Shown here one piece after another: positions 35,371 to 43,869 of a stretch of 64,000 nucleotides of DNA. This DNA comes from Anaerosalibacter massiliensis (GTDB lineage Bacteria; Bacillota; Clostridia; Tissierellales; Sporanaerobacteraceae). The stretch's first letter is position 1. Every line of letters begins with the position of its first letter. Under the pieces are notes generated by a model. That model did no database searches. It had not been told where the DNA came from and saw nothing but the letters and a program-made list of their open reading frames with translations. The stretch is from the NCBI GenBank assembly GCA_000751555.1, contig CCEZ01000004.1, forward strand, positions 1 through 64,000, in the 5' to 3' direction. Made by a program: the position numbers and the translations under genes.

Positions 35371-36999
35371 ATGAAGATTTTTATTGGAGGAGCATGGCCC
35401 TATGCTAACGGATCCTTACATATAGGGCATATAGCAGCATTGTTGCCAGGAGATGTTATAGCAAGATATTTTAGAGCAAAAGGCGAAGAAGTCTTGTATG
35501 TATCAGGGAGCGATTGCCATGGTACACCTATATCTATAAGAGCTAGAAAGGAGAATATAAGTCCTAAGGAAATCACTGATAGGTATCATAATGAGTTTAA
35601 ATATTGCTTTGATAAGTTGGGATTTTCCTATGATATATACTCTAGGACAGATGATGAATATCATAAAAAAGAAGTTCAAGACATTATTACAATACTATAT
35701 AATAATGGACTAATATATGAAAAAGAAGTGGAACAACTTTTTTGTGAAAAATGTAATCAATTTTTAGCAGATAGATTTGTTGAAGGTATTTGTCCTGTGT
35801 GTAAAAATATTGCCAGAGGGGATCAATGTGATATTTGTTCTACTATTTTGGATCCACTTGAACTTGTGGGTAGAAAATGTAAAATCTGTGGTAGTGAACC
35901 AGTAGTTAAAAAAATAAAACAGTTATTTTTTAGATTATCCAAATTTGAAAAAGAACTAGAAATTCATCTTGAACAAAGCAGAAAAAATTGGAGGATAAAT
36001 GCGATTAATAATTCGGAAAGATATTTAAATGAGGGGCTAAGAGATAAAGCAATATCAAGAGATCTTCTCTGGGGTATTGACATACCTATTAAAGGGTATG
36101 AAGATAAAAAAGTATATGTATGGATAGATGCAGTATTAGGTTATTTAACATTATCTAAGAAATGGGCATTAGATAACAATGAGAGTTGGTGAGAATTTTG
36201 GAATAATAAAGCTATATCCTACTATGTTCATGGAAAAGATAATATTCCATTCCATTCAATAATCTTACCTGCATTATTGAGTGGTTCTGGAGTTAATAAA
36301 CTTCCAGATAGAATTATTTCTAGTGAATATGTGACCTTAGAGGGGAAGAAAATATCTACCAGTAATAATTGGGCAGTGTGGATTCCTGATGTAATTGAAA
36401 AATACAATATTGATTCATTAAGATATTTTTTTATAGCAAATGGCCCGGAAAAAAGAGATACAGATTTTTCATGGAGAGAATTTGTCAATAGAAATAATGG
36501 TGAATTATTAGGTGTATATGGCAATTTAGTAAATAGAACCTTGGTATTTGTGAAAAAATACTATGAGAATACAATACCGGAAGGTGAAATAGATCCACAT
36601 ATAAAAGTAAAAATTGAACTTTTATATGAAAAAGTTGGTGAACATATTGAAAAGGGGGATTTAAAGATAGCTATAGATGAAATTTTTGATTTTATAAGAA
36701 GTATAAATAAATATTTTGACGAGAAAACTCCTTGGATTACCATAAATACAGATAAAAACAAATGTACAAATACCATTTATACTTGTCTAATATCTATAAT
36801 TAATATGGCTAATTTATTGCACCCGTTTTTGCCTTTTTCATCATCTAAAGTGAAAAGTTGGTTAAGTTGTTATATAGAAGCTTGGGAATATAAAGATTTA
36901 GAAATAGGAACTAAAATAGGGGATTTTGATGTTCTATTTGAAAGATTAGATAAGGAAATAATAGCGAAAGAATTAAGTAAGTTGGGAGATAATTATTAA
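35371..36999 (+). pseudogene. metS: Second methionyl-tRNA synthetase, interrupted by an in-frame TGA
   Basis: The frame encodes a class I MetRS of about 542 residues. The HIGH-type motif is GSLHIGHI near residue 15. The insert carries four CxxC pairs (CEKC, CPVC, CDIC, CKIC), as in the double-knuckle MetRS group. WIDAVLGY and YYVHGKDNIPFHSI follow, with the KMSKS-type loop EGKKISTS. The only break is TGA at 36190-36192; the same frame continues to 36999. The C-terminal tRNA-binding extension is absent. Being extra and in a resistance-type island, it may once have given tolerance to MetRS inhibitors. Confidence 0.8.
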
Positions 37000-37074
37000 G
37001 GTTGTTAGCTTTATTTTATCGACAATTAAAATATATTTTGAAAGTCATGTCTTAATGGTATATATACAGTTCTG

Positions 37075-37290
37075 CAGAGGAACGTAGGGGGTGATGCCTG
37101 TGCTTGCTTAAGGGCATGAAATATTGATAAGACAAGGATATTGGAAACTTATCCAAAGAATAATTTAATCATTTAAAATAAATCATACTAAACATATAAA
37201 TTTATATAATTGCTAGGTTGCATAGAGAAACTATATAGGCTATAGTTTTTATATGGAGTATATTAATTATAATTAAGTTGAGTATATAGG
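37075..37290 (+). repeat. Promoter-leader repeat, copy E (rearranged 5' part)
   Basis: GAGGAACGTA aligns with the promoter region of other copies, but the TATAAT core is replaced by a different hairpin (ATGCC with GGGCAT). The leader hairpin AAGGATA/TTATCC follows. The small hairpin AAACTAT/ATAGTTT (37228-37248) with five T is the best preserved of all copies. It precedes the hypothetical pseudogene at 37541. The bases 37291-37540 show nothing further. Confidence 0.65.
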
Positions 37291-37540
37291 AGAAATGTGT
37301 TTGATTTTAAAACTTTATCAAATATTTCTACTAAGTTTTAAAAAAGATTGATATATTTTTCATATAATAAATATTTTTAGAAGGAATGGTTGTATATTGA
37401 TGTTTTGCAAAAAGTTAGTATTTTATTCTGATATTAAATAAAGAATATATAACTGATAGATTTAAAGAAAAGTAATTTATATTGAGATATCTTATTTAGA
37501 TTATTTAGATAAATGTTACTTTGAAACTAGGAGATAAAAT

Positions 37541-38353
37541 ATGAAGATTGAAGAATATATAAAGCTTAGAAAAGCCCAAGATAATTTAGATGAATTTGAT
37601 CCAAAAAAGAAAATAGAGAATTTACATTCAATTATAGATTATGTTTTTGAATATTTTATAACTTATGTTGATATTAATGCTTTGGAAAAAAGAAAGGTAG
37701 AAAAAAATGAAAAAGTAGTTAAAAATCAAAAACAGTTGAGAGAATATAGTGATGAAACACAAAGATGGCTACTAAAAATATTTGCAGAATATGATGTAAG
37801 ATTAAATATAAGAATCAGGAATGCATTGAATGATAATGATATGTTTTTATTATATGGAGATGAAGCTCATTTTAGAAAAGCGACTTTTCAATGTTACGCA
37901 AAGCTTTCAAAAAAGCATAACTTCTTAGAGAATTATACAGAAGAACTTTTTGATTTCGTGGTAGATTAGCATAAGATTTGGAGTATGGATTACACTGAGA
38001 ATTCTGAGAGAAACAAAATCTTAATGAAATTTCTCGATAGTGTTACAAAATATATAGAAAATACTTAGGAAAAATATCATGTAAACTTGTTGGCTTGGGG
38101 TTCCAAATATGCTATTTCATTTTCTGATGAGGTATGTATTTGTAGTTATGATTCAAAAGATAAGGAGTATGATGTTAAAAAAGAAAAGAATAAATTTAAT
38201 TTAAATATCAAATATTCACAAGTATCAGATATCCCGTATATAAAAGGTAAGAAAAGTTATCTAGAGATGATTATAATGTATTTTTGGTGTACTAGAATTG
38301 TTGATGAAGAGGAGTATTTAGAAGAATATCTAAAAAAATTTGTTGGAAAATAG
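37541..38353 (+). pseudogene. Hypothetical protein interrupted by two TAG codons
   Basis: One continuous frame of 270 codons is broken only by TAG at 37967-37969 and TAG at 38066-38068. The pieces are 142, 32 and about 94 codons. The protein would be soluble and mixed alpha/beta, with an N-terminal charged helical part and CSYDSKDKEYDVKKE in the C-terminal part. I do not recognise the family. A normal ribosome binding site (AGGAGAT) precedes the start. The two stops in one frame show decay of a recently functional gene. Confidence 0.7.
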
Positions 38354-38460
38354 AATGGTTAGATATATAGGTTATGGTTATATATAGTTTATAATTAAAA
38401 ACAAGAATATTTAATTTTGTATAGTTGTGAGAAAGTGTGAACTAAAGGGTATTTATATAT
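38351..38460 (+). repeat. Promoter-leader repeat, copy F (3' part only)
   Basis: A decayed ATATAGGTTATGG segment is followed by the tail TTTGTATAGTTGTGAGAAAG and TGTGAACTAAAGGGTATTTA, which match the end of copy A. The promoter part is missing. It lies directly upstream of the second GNAT gene. Confidence 0.55.
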
Positions 38461-38479
38461 AATGAGAGGGTTGATATTA

Positions 38480-39295
38480 TTGTTTAAAGTAAATAAACTT
38501 AGCTCAAGAGCTATTGATAATATTACATATGACGATAGTCCAAGTTTTTCAGGAATTGTTGCTGGTGAATGTAAGGGTGATATATGGGTTGATGATGTAG
38601 AGAAACCTAATATTGCATTGGTTGCTTCATTTGCAGTAGGTGGATTTTCAATATTAGGAGAACCTATTAATATTGAGGTTTATAGCAAATTTAAAACTTT
38701 TATGATAGAAGATATGTTTTGTAAATTAAAAAGTAAAGGTGTTAATTTTTTTGAGTTTTCTATTGAGTCAGAGAAAGCAAAACCATATATTCTCGACATA
38801 TTTAACAATAAAGTTATTCAAACCGAAGATGAATATACATTCCGTAAAAATGATAGATATAATGAAAGTATCATAGTTCCAGATGGATATAAGATATATA
38901 AAGTTGATTCTAAGTTTTTAGAAAAATTGGAAAGTGGCGTATTTGATAATCCAGAATTTCTGGTAGAACGATTGTTGGAATCTTGGGGTACTTATAACGA
39001 TTTTCTAAAAAAAAGTGTGGCGTTTGTGGCAGTTAATCAAAATAGAATAGTTGCTGTTATTGCTGGAACAGCAAGATTTAAAAGTATAATTCCAATTGAT
39101 ATTGAAACAGAAAATAGTCATAGAAAGAAAGGCTTAGCACTTGCTTTAACACATCACTTTGTAAATGAATGCATAGATAATGGATTTATAGCGCAATGGG
39201 ACTGTGTTGATTCTAATATAGCTTCAAAGAGAACAGTGGAGAGGGCTGGATTTCAATTCTTGAAGAAAAATACGGTTTATTGGTTTGAAATTTGA
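38480..39295 (+). CDS. GNAT acetyltransferase (GNAT_acetyltran type)
   Basis: A protein of about 271 residues. The N-terminal half is a degenerate acetyltransferase-like domain, and the C-terminal half is a GNAT domain with VAVNQNRIVAVIAGTARF, ETENSHRKKGLALALTHHFV (CoA-binding R/K-x-x-G-L-A) and ERAGFQFLKK. It belongs to the two-domain group of Firmicutes that resembles Pfam GNAT_acetyltran. The TTG at 38480 has AGAGGG upstream; an in-frame ATG at 38462 would add six residues. The substrate is unknown. It follows repeat copy F. Confidence 0.72.
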   Translation: MFKVNKLSSRAIDNITYDDSPSFSGIVAGECKGDIWVDDVEKPNIALVASFAVGGFSILGEPINIEVYSKFKTFMIEDMFCKLKSKGVNFFEFSIESEKAKPYILDIFNNKVIQTEDEYTFRKNDRYNESIIVPDGYKIYKVDSKFLEKLESGVFDNPEFLVERLLESWGTYNDFLKKSVAFVAVNQNRIVAVIAGTARFKSIIPIDIETENSHRKKGLALALTHHFVNECIDNGFIAQWDCVDSNIASKRTVERAGFQFLKKNTVYWFEI

Positions 39296-39374
39296 ATGCG
39301 ATATGATGAATTGTTTAGCTTAATTTGAAGTTAAGTTGCATCACATCTTTTATACAATGCGAATAAATCTTCTT

Positions 39375-39515
39375 TATAAAGCAAGCGATTAAATTTTATA
39401 ATAAGAAACTTAGCAAGGGTTAAATTAAAAACTAAATATTAAAACCAAACTAACGGTAAGACGAAAATCTTGCCGTTTTTTCATGCCTAAAATCAACGAG
39501 AGGAGGTGATTATCG
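39375..39515 (+). repeat. Leader of repA copy 2, duplicated at 25200-25325
   Basis: About 110 bases match the region before repA copy 1, including the GGTAAGA-type terminator hairpin (ACGGTAAGAC and CTTGCCGT followed by six T, 39453-39482). AGAGGAGGTG precedes the damaged start of repA. The bases 39296-39374 show nothing. Confidence 0.65.
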
Positions 39516-40393
39516 ATAGTCTTTAATTATTATCATGGCAAAGAATCAGAGCAGTTTTCATTCTTTAGAATACCAAAGGTACTTTATACAGATCCAATAT
39601 TTAAAAATCTATCATCTGATGCTAAAGTACTCTATGGAATTCTTTTAGATAGAATGGAATTATCTATAAAAAATAGCTGGGTTGATGAAAATAACAGAGT
39701 ATTTATTTACTTTACCATTGAAAATATTATGGAAATCATGGGGGGAAATAAGAAGTCTGTAAAGGTGCTTTCTGAACTTGATACGGAAAAGGGAATTGGA
39801 CTTATAGAAAAGCAAAGACAGGGGCAGGGAAAACCTACTAAAATTTATGTAAAAAACTTCATTGTGGACAATCTTTCTGAAATGTCAAAAGGAAATTTTA
39901 AGAAGTGTCGAAAGGATAAGGTAATAATACTAATATTAATAATACAGAAACTAGTGATACTAATCAAATCTTATCTTCAGGAGAAAAAGATAATAGATTA
40001 AGATTAGATAGAAATTTCATAAATAAAGCAGAAGCATATAGAAATCTTATTTATAAAAATATTGAGTATAAGCATTTTAAGCAATTTGAATCTGCTCAGA
40101 TAGGAAATATAGATAATATTGTAGATTTAATGGTAGATATCTGTGTTCAAGAAGAAGGTACAATACCTATTAATGACAATCAAATGCCTGTAGAAGTGGT
40201 AAAGAGTAAGTTTTTAAAACTCACCTCATCTCATATTGAATACATTATGGATAGTCTTGATAGAAATCCTAGTGAGGTTAGAAATATTAGAAATTACTTG
40301 ATTACAGCAATATATAATGTACCAAATACTATGAGTCAGTACTATAGAAGCCTAGTTAATCATGATATGAATGAAGGAGATTATAATTGGTAG
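39516..40393 (+). pseudogene. Degenerate repA (replication initiator) copy 2
   Basis: The frame reads FNYYHGKESEQFSFFRIPK, KNLSSDAKVLYGILLDRMEL and GGNKKSVKVLSELD, the N-terminal RepA_N domain of plasmid and Tn1549-like conjugative-element initiators. The expected ATG is ATA at 39516, after a good GAGGAGGTG. A frameshift near 39920 moves the rest into another frame, where the C-terminal DUF6017-like part (NIRNYLITAIYNVPNTMSQY) is intact. It is followed by pcfB and a virD4 start, the usual order in such elements. Confidence 0.75.
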
Positions 40394-40454
40394 GTTATAT
40401 TAGTGGAGTTCCACCATAGAGGATATTTAAGAAAAAATGAAAGGAGGCATAAGA

Positions 40455-40937
40455 TTGCAAGAAGAAGTTACTGAAAAATCAATTGCATTTGTAGCTAAAA
40501 ACAATAAGATGACACTATCCGTTTTAAAAATATTAATTAGTGCCTATCTTAAAGAAAAAGAAAGACAGAAAATATCTAAGGGACAAAATATTAAGAGAAA
40601 GAAAGTATCTTTAAAAGAGCTATCCAAGAAATATGATGGTTTAAAGAGTATTGAAATTAATGAAAATAATATAAAAGGTTTTGAGAAAAGTGCTAAAAAG
40701 TATGCGATAGAATATGCTTTAATAAAGGACAAGACAACAGACCCACCAACATATATAGTATTTTTCAAGGGGAAGGATACAGATATTTTAGATACAACCT
40801 TTAGGGAGTTTGTTGGAAATGAAATAGATAGGGATAAAAGACCATCTCTAAAACAAGCCCTAAAGAAGATGAAGGAAATATCCAAATCTATAAATAAAGA
40901 CAAGGTTAAAAATAAACATCAGGAGCAAAGCCTATGA
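40455..40937 (+). CDS. PcfB/DUF3801 family conjugative-element protein
   Basis: A 160-residue protein. It has QEEVTEKSIAFVAKN at the start, SLKELSKKYDGLKSIEI, then NIKGFEKSAKKYAIEYALIK and PPTYIVFFKGKDTDILDTTF, which are characteristic of PcfB proteins of Tn1549-type conjugative elements, and ends in a lysine-rich tail. PcfB is an accessory protein of the conjugation apparatus, encoded just before the VirD4-type coupling protein. The TTG at 40455 has GGAGG upstream; an ATG at 40437 overlaps that site. The gene itself looks intact although its element is not. Confidence 0.75.
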   Translation: MQEEVTEKSIAFVAKNNKMTLSVLKILISAYLKEKERQKISKGQNIKRKKVSLKELSKKYDGLKSIEINENNIKGFEKSAKKYAIEYALIKDKTTDPPTYIVFFKGKDTDILDTTFREFVGNEIDRDKRPSLKQALKKMKEISKSINKDKVKNKHQEQSL

Positions 40938-41095
40938 GTAGGATTATCGAAAATATAAGATATGAAATTTCTTTAATAGATAAAAAGAAACTATTTATAA
41001 AACTAGTATCATATATTTTTATCTACTATATTTTCAATAAGGTTGAAGAGATGTATAAAGGATTACCATTAAATAACTTCTTTATTACTCTATAA
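40934..41095 (+). pseudogene. Truncated VirD4-type coupling protein start
   Basis: A 53-codon frame coupled to pcfB by an ATGA overlap. KKLFIKLVSYIFIYYIFNKV resembles the first membrane helix of VirD4/TcpA-like coupling proteins. It breaks off near 41090, where hsdM sequence takes over in another frame. More than 500 residues including the ATPase are missing. Confidence 0.55.
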
Positions 41096-41397
41096 TGGAA
41101 GCAGATGGCTATTCCTTAGATGATAAAAGGAGTAAAATAGAAGAAAATGATATACCAGATATAATAGAAAGATTCAATAATTTAGAAGGAGAAAAAGACA
41201 GAAAAAGAACAAAAAAGTCCTTCTTTGTACCAAAAGCTGAAATAGCAGAAAACCACTACGATTTAAGTATAAATAGGTATAAAGAAATAAAGTATGAAGA
41301 AATAGAATATGAAAAACCAGAGGTAATATTAGACGAGATAAAAGATTTGGAAGAAGAGATAGATAAAGCATTAGAAAAGTTAGAGAGGATGATATAG
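41095..41397 (+). pseudogene. hsdM (second type I system) C-terminal fragment
   Basis: The frame EADGYSLDDKRSKIEENDIP, then FFVPKAEIAENHYDLSINRY and an acidic coiled-coil tail, is the conserved C-terminus of one HsdM subfamily. It is the subfamily to which the N-terminal fragment at 26485 belongs. The whole SAM-binding and catalytic core is missing here. It joins truncated virD4 sequence upstream and is followed three bases later by an S-subunit remnant. Confidence 0.75.
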
Positions 41398-41400
41398 GAA

Positions 41401-41843
41401 ATGAGAAAAAAATTAATAGATATTTTTGAAAAGCCTATATCAGGGGAATGAGGAAAAGAAGCAAATAGTGATAGTTCAGTAAAAGTGATTAGGACAACAA
41501 ATTTTACTAATGTGAGAAAATTAAATTTAGATGATGTTGTTTTTAGAAGTATTGATGAGAAAAAGATAGAAAGAAAAAAATTACAATATGGAGATATAAT
41601 AATTGAAAAGTCAGGAGGAGGACCTAAATAACCTGTTGGTAGAGTTGTTTACTTCGATATTGATGATGATATTTATTTGTGTAATAATTTTACTTCTATC
41701 TTACGAGCAAAAAAGAATTGCAAGAGGAGCCTTTTAAGAATATAGGTAGTATTATAGATATATTTGATACGGAGAATGCACTTAAGATAGTAAGTATAAT
41801 AGATAATATAAATAAAAATGCGGAAGATATTATAGGAGCTTAA
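41401..41843 (+). pseudogene. hsdS (second type I system) remnant
   Basis: The frame from 41401 reads like a target-recognition domain (KVIRTTNFTN, KKLQYGDIIIEKSGGGP, PVGRVVYFDID, YLCNNFTSIL). TGA at 41449-41451 stands where GEWG is expected, and TAA at 41629-41631 interrupts a GGPxxPVGR motif. A further frameshift near 41715 brings in a tail, NIGSIIDIFDTENALKIVSI, which ends at 41843. Only about half of an S subunit remains. Confidence 0.65.
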
Positions 41844-41906
41844 TTATTTTTTAGTCTAAACAAATTCCCTCCTTGCATATAATGACAATATAAGGAGGGA
41901 ATTTTG

Positions 41907-42632
41907 GTGTTTAGGCGAATTAAGCTAGTAGTATTAAATTTTATCTTGATGACTATAGTAATTATTGTTGGCAATAAGATACATTTATTTTTATTTGAAA
42001 AAAATATAGACAATAATTCTAGTGATGTATATTTGACTGAAAAAGAGCCTAATTTATCTATACTTATTGAGGTGGATAGGAAAGCTTTGTATTTAATAGA
42101 TATGGATGAAAATAAAGTTATAAAAAAATATCCAGTGGCTACAGGGAAGCCTGATTCTCCTACACCTTTAGGTACCTTTAAAATAGTTGAAAAAGCTGCA
42201 TGGGGAGGAGGATTTGGTTCTAGATGGATGGGACTTAATGTTCCATGGGGTAAATATGGTATTCATGGTACTAACAAACCAGGCTCTATAGGGTACAACG
42301 CTTCACAAGGCTGTATAAGAATGAGAAATGAAGATGTAAAAGAGCTTTATTCTATGGTGAAGCATGAAACATTAGTGACTTTGACTTCTGGGGAATATGA
42401 TCCTTTTGGCTATGGACTTAGAACATTGAGGCCAGGTGATAGAGGAGCAGATGTGGCAGAAGTTCAAAAGAGACTCAAATCAAAAGGATATTATGAAGGT
42501 TCTATAGATGGGGTTTATGGAGATGGAATGAAAGTAGCATTGATAAATTTTTTAAAGGATAATAATATGTCTATAACTGATAATATAGGGTATAATGTTT
42601 ATGAAAAACTTGGGATAATAATTATGGATTAA
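41907..42632 (+). CDS. L,D-transpeptidase with peptidoglycan-binding domain
   Basis: A 241-residue exported protein. An N-terminal membrane anchor is at about residues 6-28. The YkuD catalytic domain has YGIHGTNKPGSIGYNASQGC and RMRNEDVKELY, the His and Cys of the HGT...SxGC(I)R motif. A C-terminal PG_binding_1 domain follows (DRGADVAEVQKRLKSKGYY, SIDGVYG). These enzymes make 3-3 or related cross-links, and such small forms are common in spore formers. GTG at 41907 has AAGGAGGG at a good distance; TTG one codon earlier is possible. Confidence 0.88.
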   Translation: MFRRIKLVVLNFILMTIVIIVGNKIHLFLFEKNIDNNSSDVYLTEKEPNLSILIEVDRKALYLIDMDENKVIKKYPVATGKPDSPTPLGTFKIVEKAAWGGGFGSRWMGLNVPWGKYGIHGTNKPGSIGYNASQGCIRMRNEDVKELYSMVKHETLVTLTSGEYDPFGYGLRTLRPGDRGADVAEVQKRLKSKGYYEGSIDGVYGDGMKVALINFLKDNNMSITDNIGYNVYEKLGIIIMD

Positions 42633-42721
42633 ATATTTAAAAAACTACTTTACAAAGGTATCTTTTTTTCCTATAATATTGTCGTCGGTAGTTTATTATT
42701 ATTTGCAGGAGATGACCTATT

Positions 42722-42883
42722 ATGATACGCAAAAGATATGAAATTAAACGGGGTTATCTTTTTTATAAAGATGAACTAGAATTCAAATCTTCTTTACAGG
42801 AGTTTTTTTGGAAAACCCGTATGAAAATGAAAGGATGCAATATTAAAGAAATTAGGCGTAATAAACAGTCTTTTAAATATTAA
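42722..42883 (+). CDS. Small basic hypothetical protein (53 residues)
   Basis: A 53-residue, strongly basic frame (MIRKRYEIKRGYLFYKDELE, then EIRRNKQSFKY) with AGGAGATG upstream and a terminator 14 bases downstream, so it is a plausible gene. No family recognised. It stands alone between the L,D-transpeptidase and ferritin genes. Confidence 0.5.
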   Translation: MIRKRYEIKRGYLFYKDELEFKSSLQEFFWKTRMKMKGCNIKEIRRNKQSFKY

Positions 42884-42896
42884 AAAGTATTTAATT

Positions 42897-42934
42897 AAAA
42901 ACTTCTGTTTAGATTTTAAAACAGAAGTTTTTTA
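42897..42934 (+). terminator. Terminator after the small basic ORF
   Basis: AAAACTTCTGTTT pairs with AAACAGAAGTTTT around a 7-base loop, continuing into T residues. Confidence 0.8.
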
Positions 42935-43063
42935 GTTTTATCTAATACTTACTTAATTTTACTATAAATGTTATAATAATGACAAAATCTATATAATAGG
43001 TTTAAATGCTTATTGTTGGGTATATTAAATATGGTAATGATTTTTTTAATAGGAGGGATTATT

Positions 43064-43579
43064 ATGTTATCGGAAAAGTTACTTAAAGAATTAAACAAAC
43101 AAATTAATTATGAGTTATATTCAGCTCACTATTATCTAGCTATGGCTGGATACTGTCTTAGTGAAGATTTACCTGGATTTGCAAATTTTTTCATAGCACA
43201 AGCTGAAGAGGAAAAATTTCATGCTATGAAATTTTTCAATTTTGTAGATGAGATGGATGGAAAGATTAAAATATCAGGATTAGAAGAACCAGAAGAAGAT
43301 TATAAATCTGCATTAGAAGTTTTTAAAGCAGCTCTTGAGCATGAAAAATTTGTTACAAAGAGAATATATCATCTTATGGATATTGCAATGGAAGAAAAAG
43401 AACATGCTACTATTAGTTTCTTAAAATGGTTTGTTGATGAACAAATAGAAGAAGAAAATAGTATGAAAGATATAATAGTACAACTTGAAAAAATCAGTGG
43501 AGATAGCCATGCAATGTATATGTTAGATAAAGAACTAGGTCAAAGAGTATTTACACCACCAGCAGACTCTGATCAATAA
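43064..43579 (+). CDS. ftnA: Ferritin
   Basis: A 171-residue non-haem ferritin that stores iron and oxidises Fe(II). The ferroxidase ligands appear in LNKQINYELYSAHYYLAMAG, FFIAQAEEEKFHAMKFF and EHATISFLKWFVDEQIEEE. The ATG at 43064 is chosen since AGGAGGG lies upstream; an in-frame start 17 codons earlier has none. It is a single gene between terminators. Together with FeoAB and rubrerythrin, it gives the region an iron and oxidative-stress character. Confidence 0.92.
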   Translation: MLSEKLLKELNKQINYELYSAHYYLAMAGYCLSEDLPGFANFFIAQAEEEKFHAMKFFNFVDEMDGKIKISGLEEPEEDYKSALEVFKAALEHEKFVTKRIYHLMDIAMEEKEHATISFLKWFVDEQIEEENSMKDIIVQLEKISGDSHAMYMLDKELGQRVFTPPADSDQ

Positions 43580-43587
43580 TTCATGAA

Positions 43588-43622
43588 AAAAGATAGGCCC
43601 TATATAGAGCCTATCTTTCTTT
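43588..43622. terminator. Terminator between ftnA and the SASP gene
   Basis: AAAGATAGGC pairs with GCCTATCTTT around CCTATATAGA, followed by a T-rich tail. It can serve both converging genes. Confidence 0.75.
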
Positions 43623-43626
43623 ATAT

Positions 43627-43869
43627 CTATCTAGTAGTTGTTCCACCACTCATGTTTTGTTGAGCCATTTGTACTAATCTTTTAGTCATATAGCCACCAA
43701 CATAACCATTTTGTCTTGATGGTAGATTACCTTTATCCATTGTTTCATAATTTGACATTCCAAGTTCAGAAGCTATTTCTGTCTTCATTTGATTCAATGC
43801 TTGACGTGCTTCAGGAACTAAAATTTGATTACTTCCAGTATTATTTGTGTTATTAGCCAATTTGTTCAA
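43627..43869 (-). CDS. Alpha/beta-type small acid-soluble spore protein
   Basis: An 80-residue SASP. It has the Asn-rich N-terminus, EARQALNQMKTEIASELGM with the GPR protease cleavage site (TE-IASE), and the DNA-binding C-terminal motif GYVGGYMTKRLVQMAQQ. It coats and protects spore DNA. A GGAG-type site precedes the start. This gene is direct evidence that the organism forms endospores. A second, more divergent SASP is at 51756-51953. Confidence 0.93.
   Translation of the reverse strand: MNKLANNTNNTGSNQILVPEARQALNQMKTEIASELGMSNYETMDKGNLPSRQNGYVGGYMTKRLVQMAQQNMSGGTTTR

Noticed and set aside
36190-36192. TGA read as an amino acid (recoding) in metS and other genes
   Set aside because: TGA also ends normal genes here (pcfB at 40935), some interrupted codons are TAG or TAA, and no selenocysteine-type structure was noted behind the stops.
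23430-38460. Integron-type attC sites between single-gene cassettes
   Set aside because: The gene-repeat order is suggestive, but I see no matching RYYYAAC/GTTRRRY pair around the long hairpin and no integron integrase in the window. Kept as an open analogy only.
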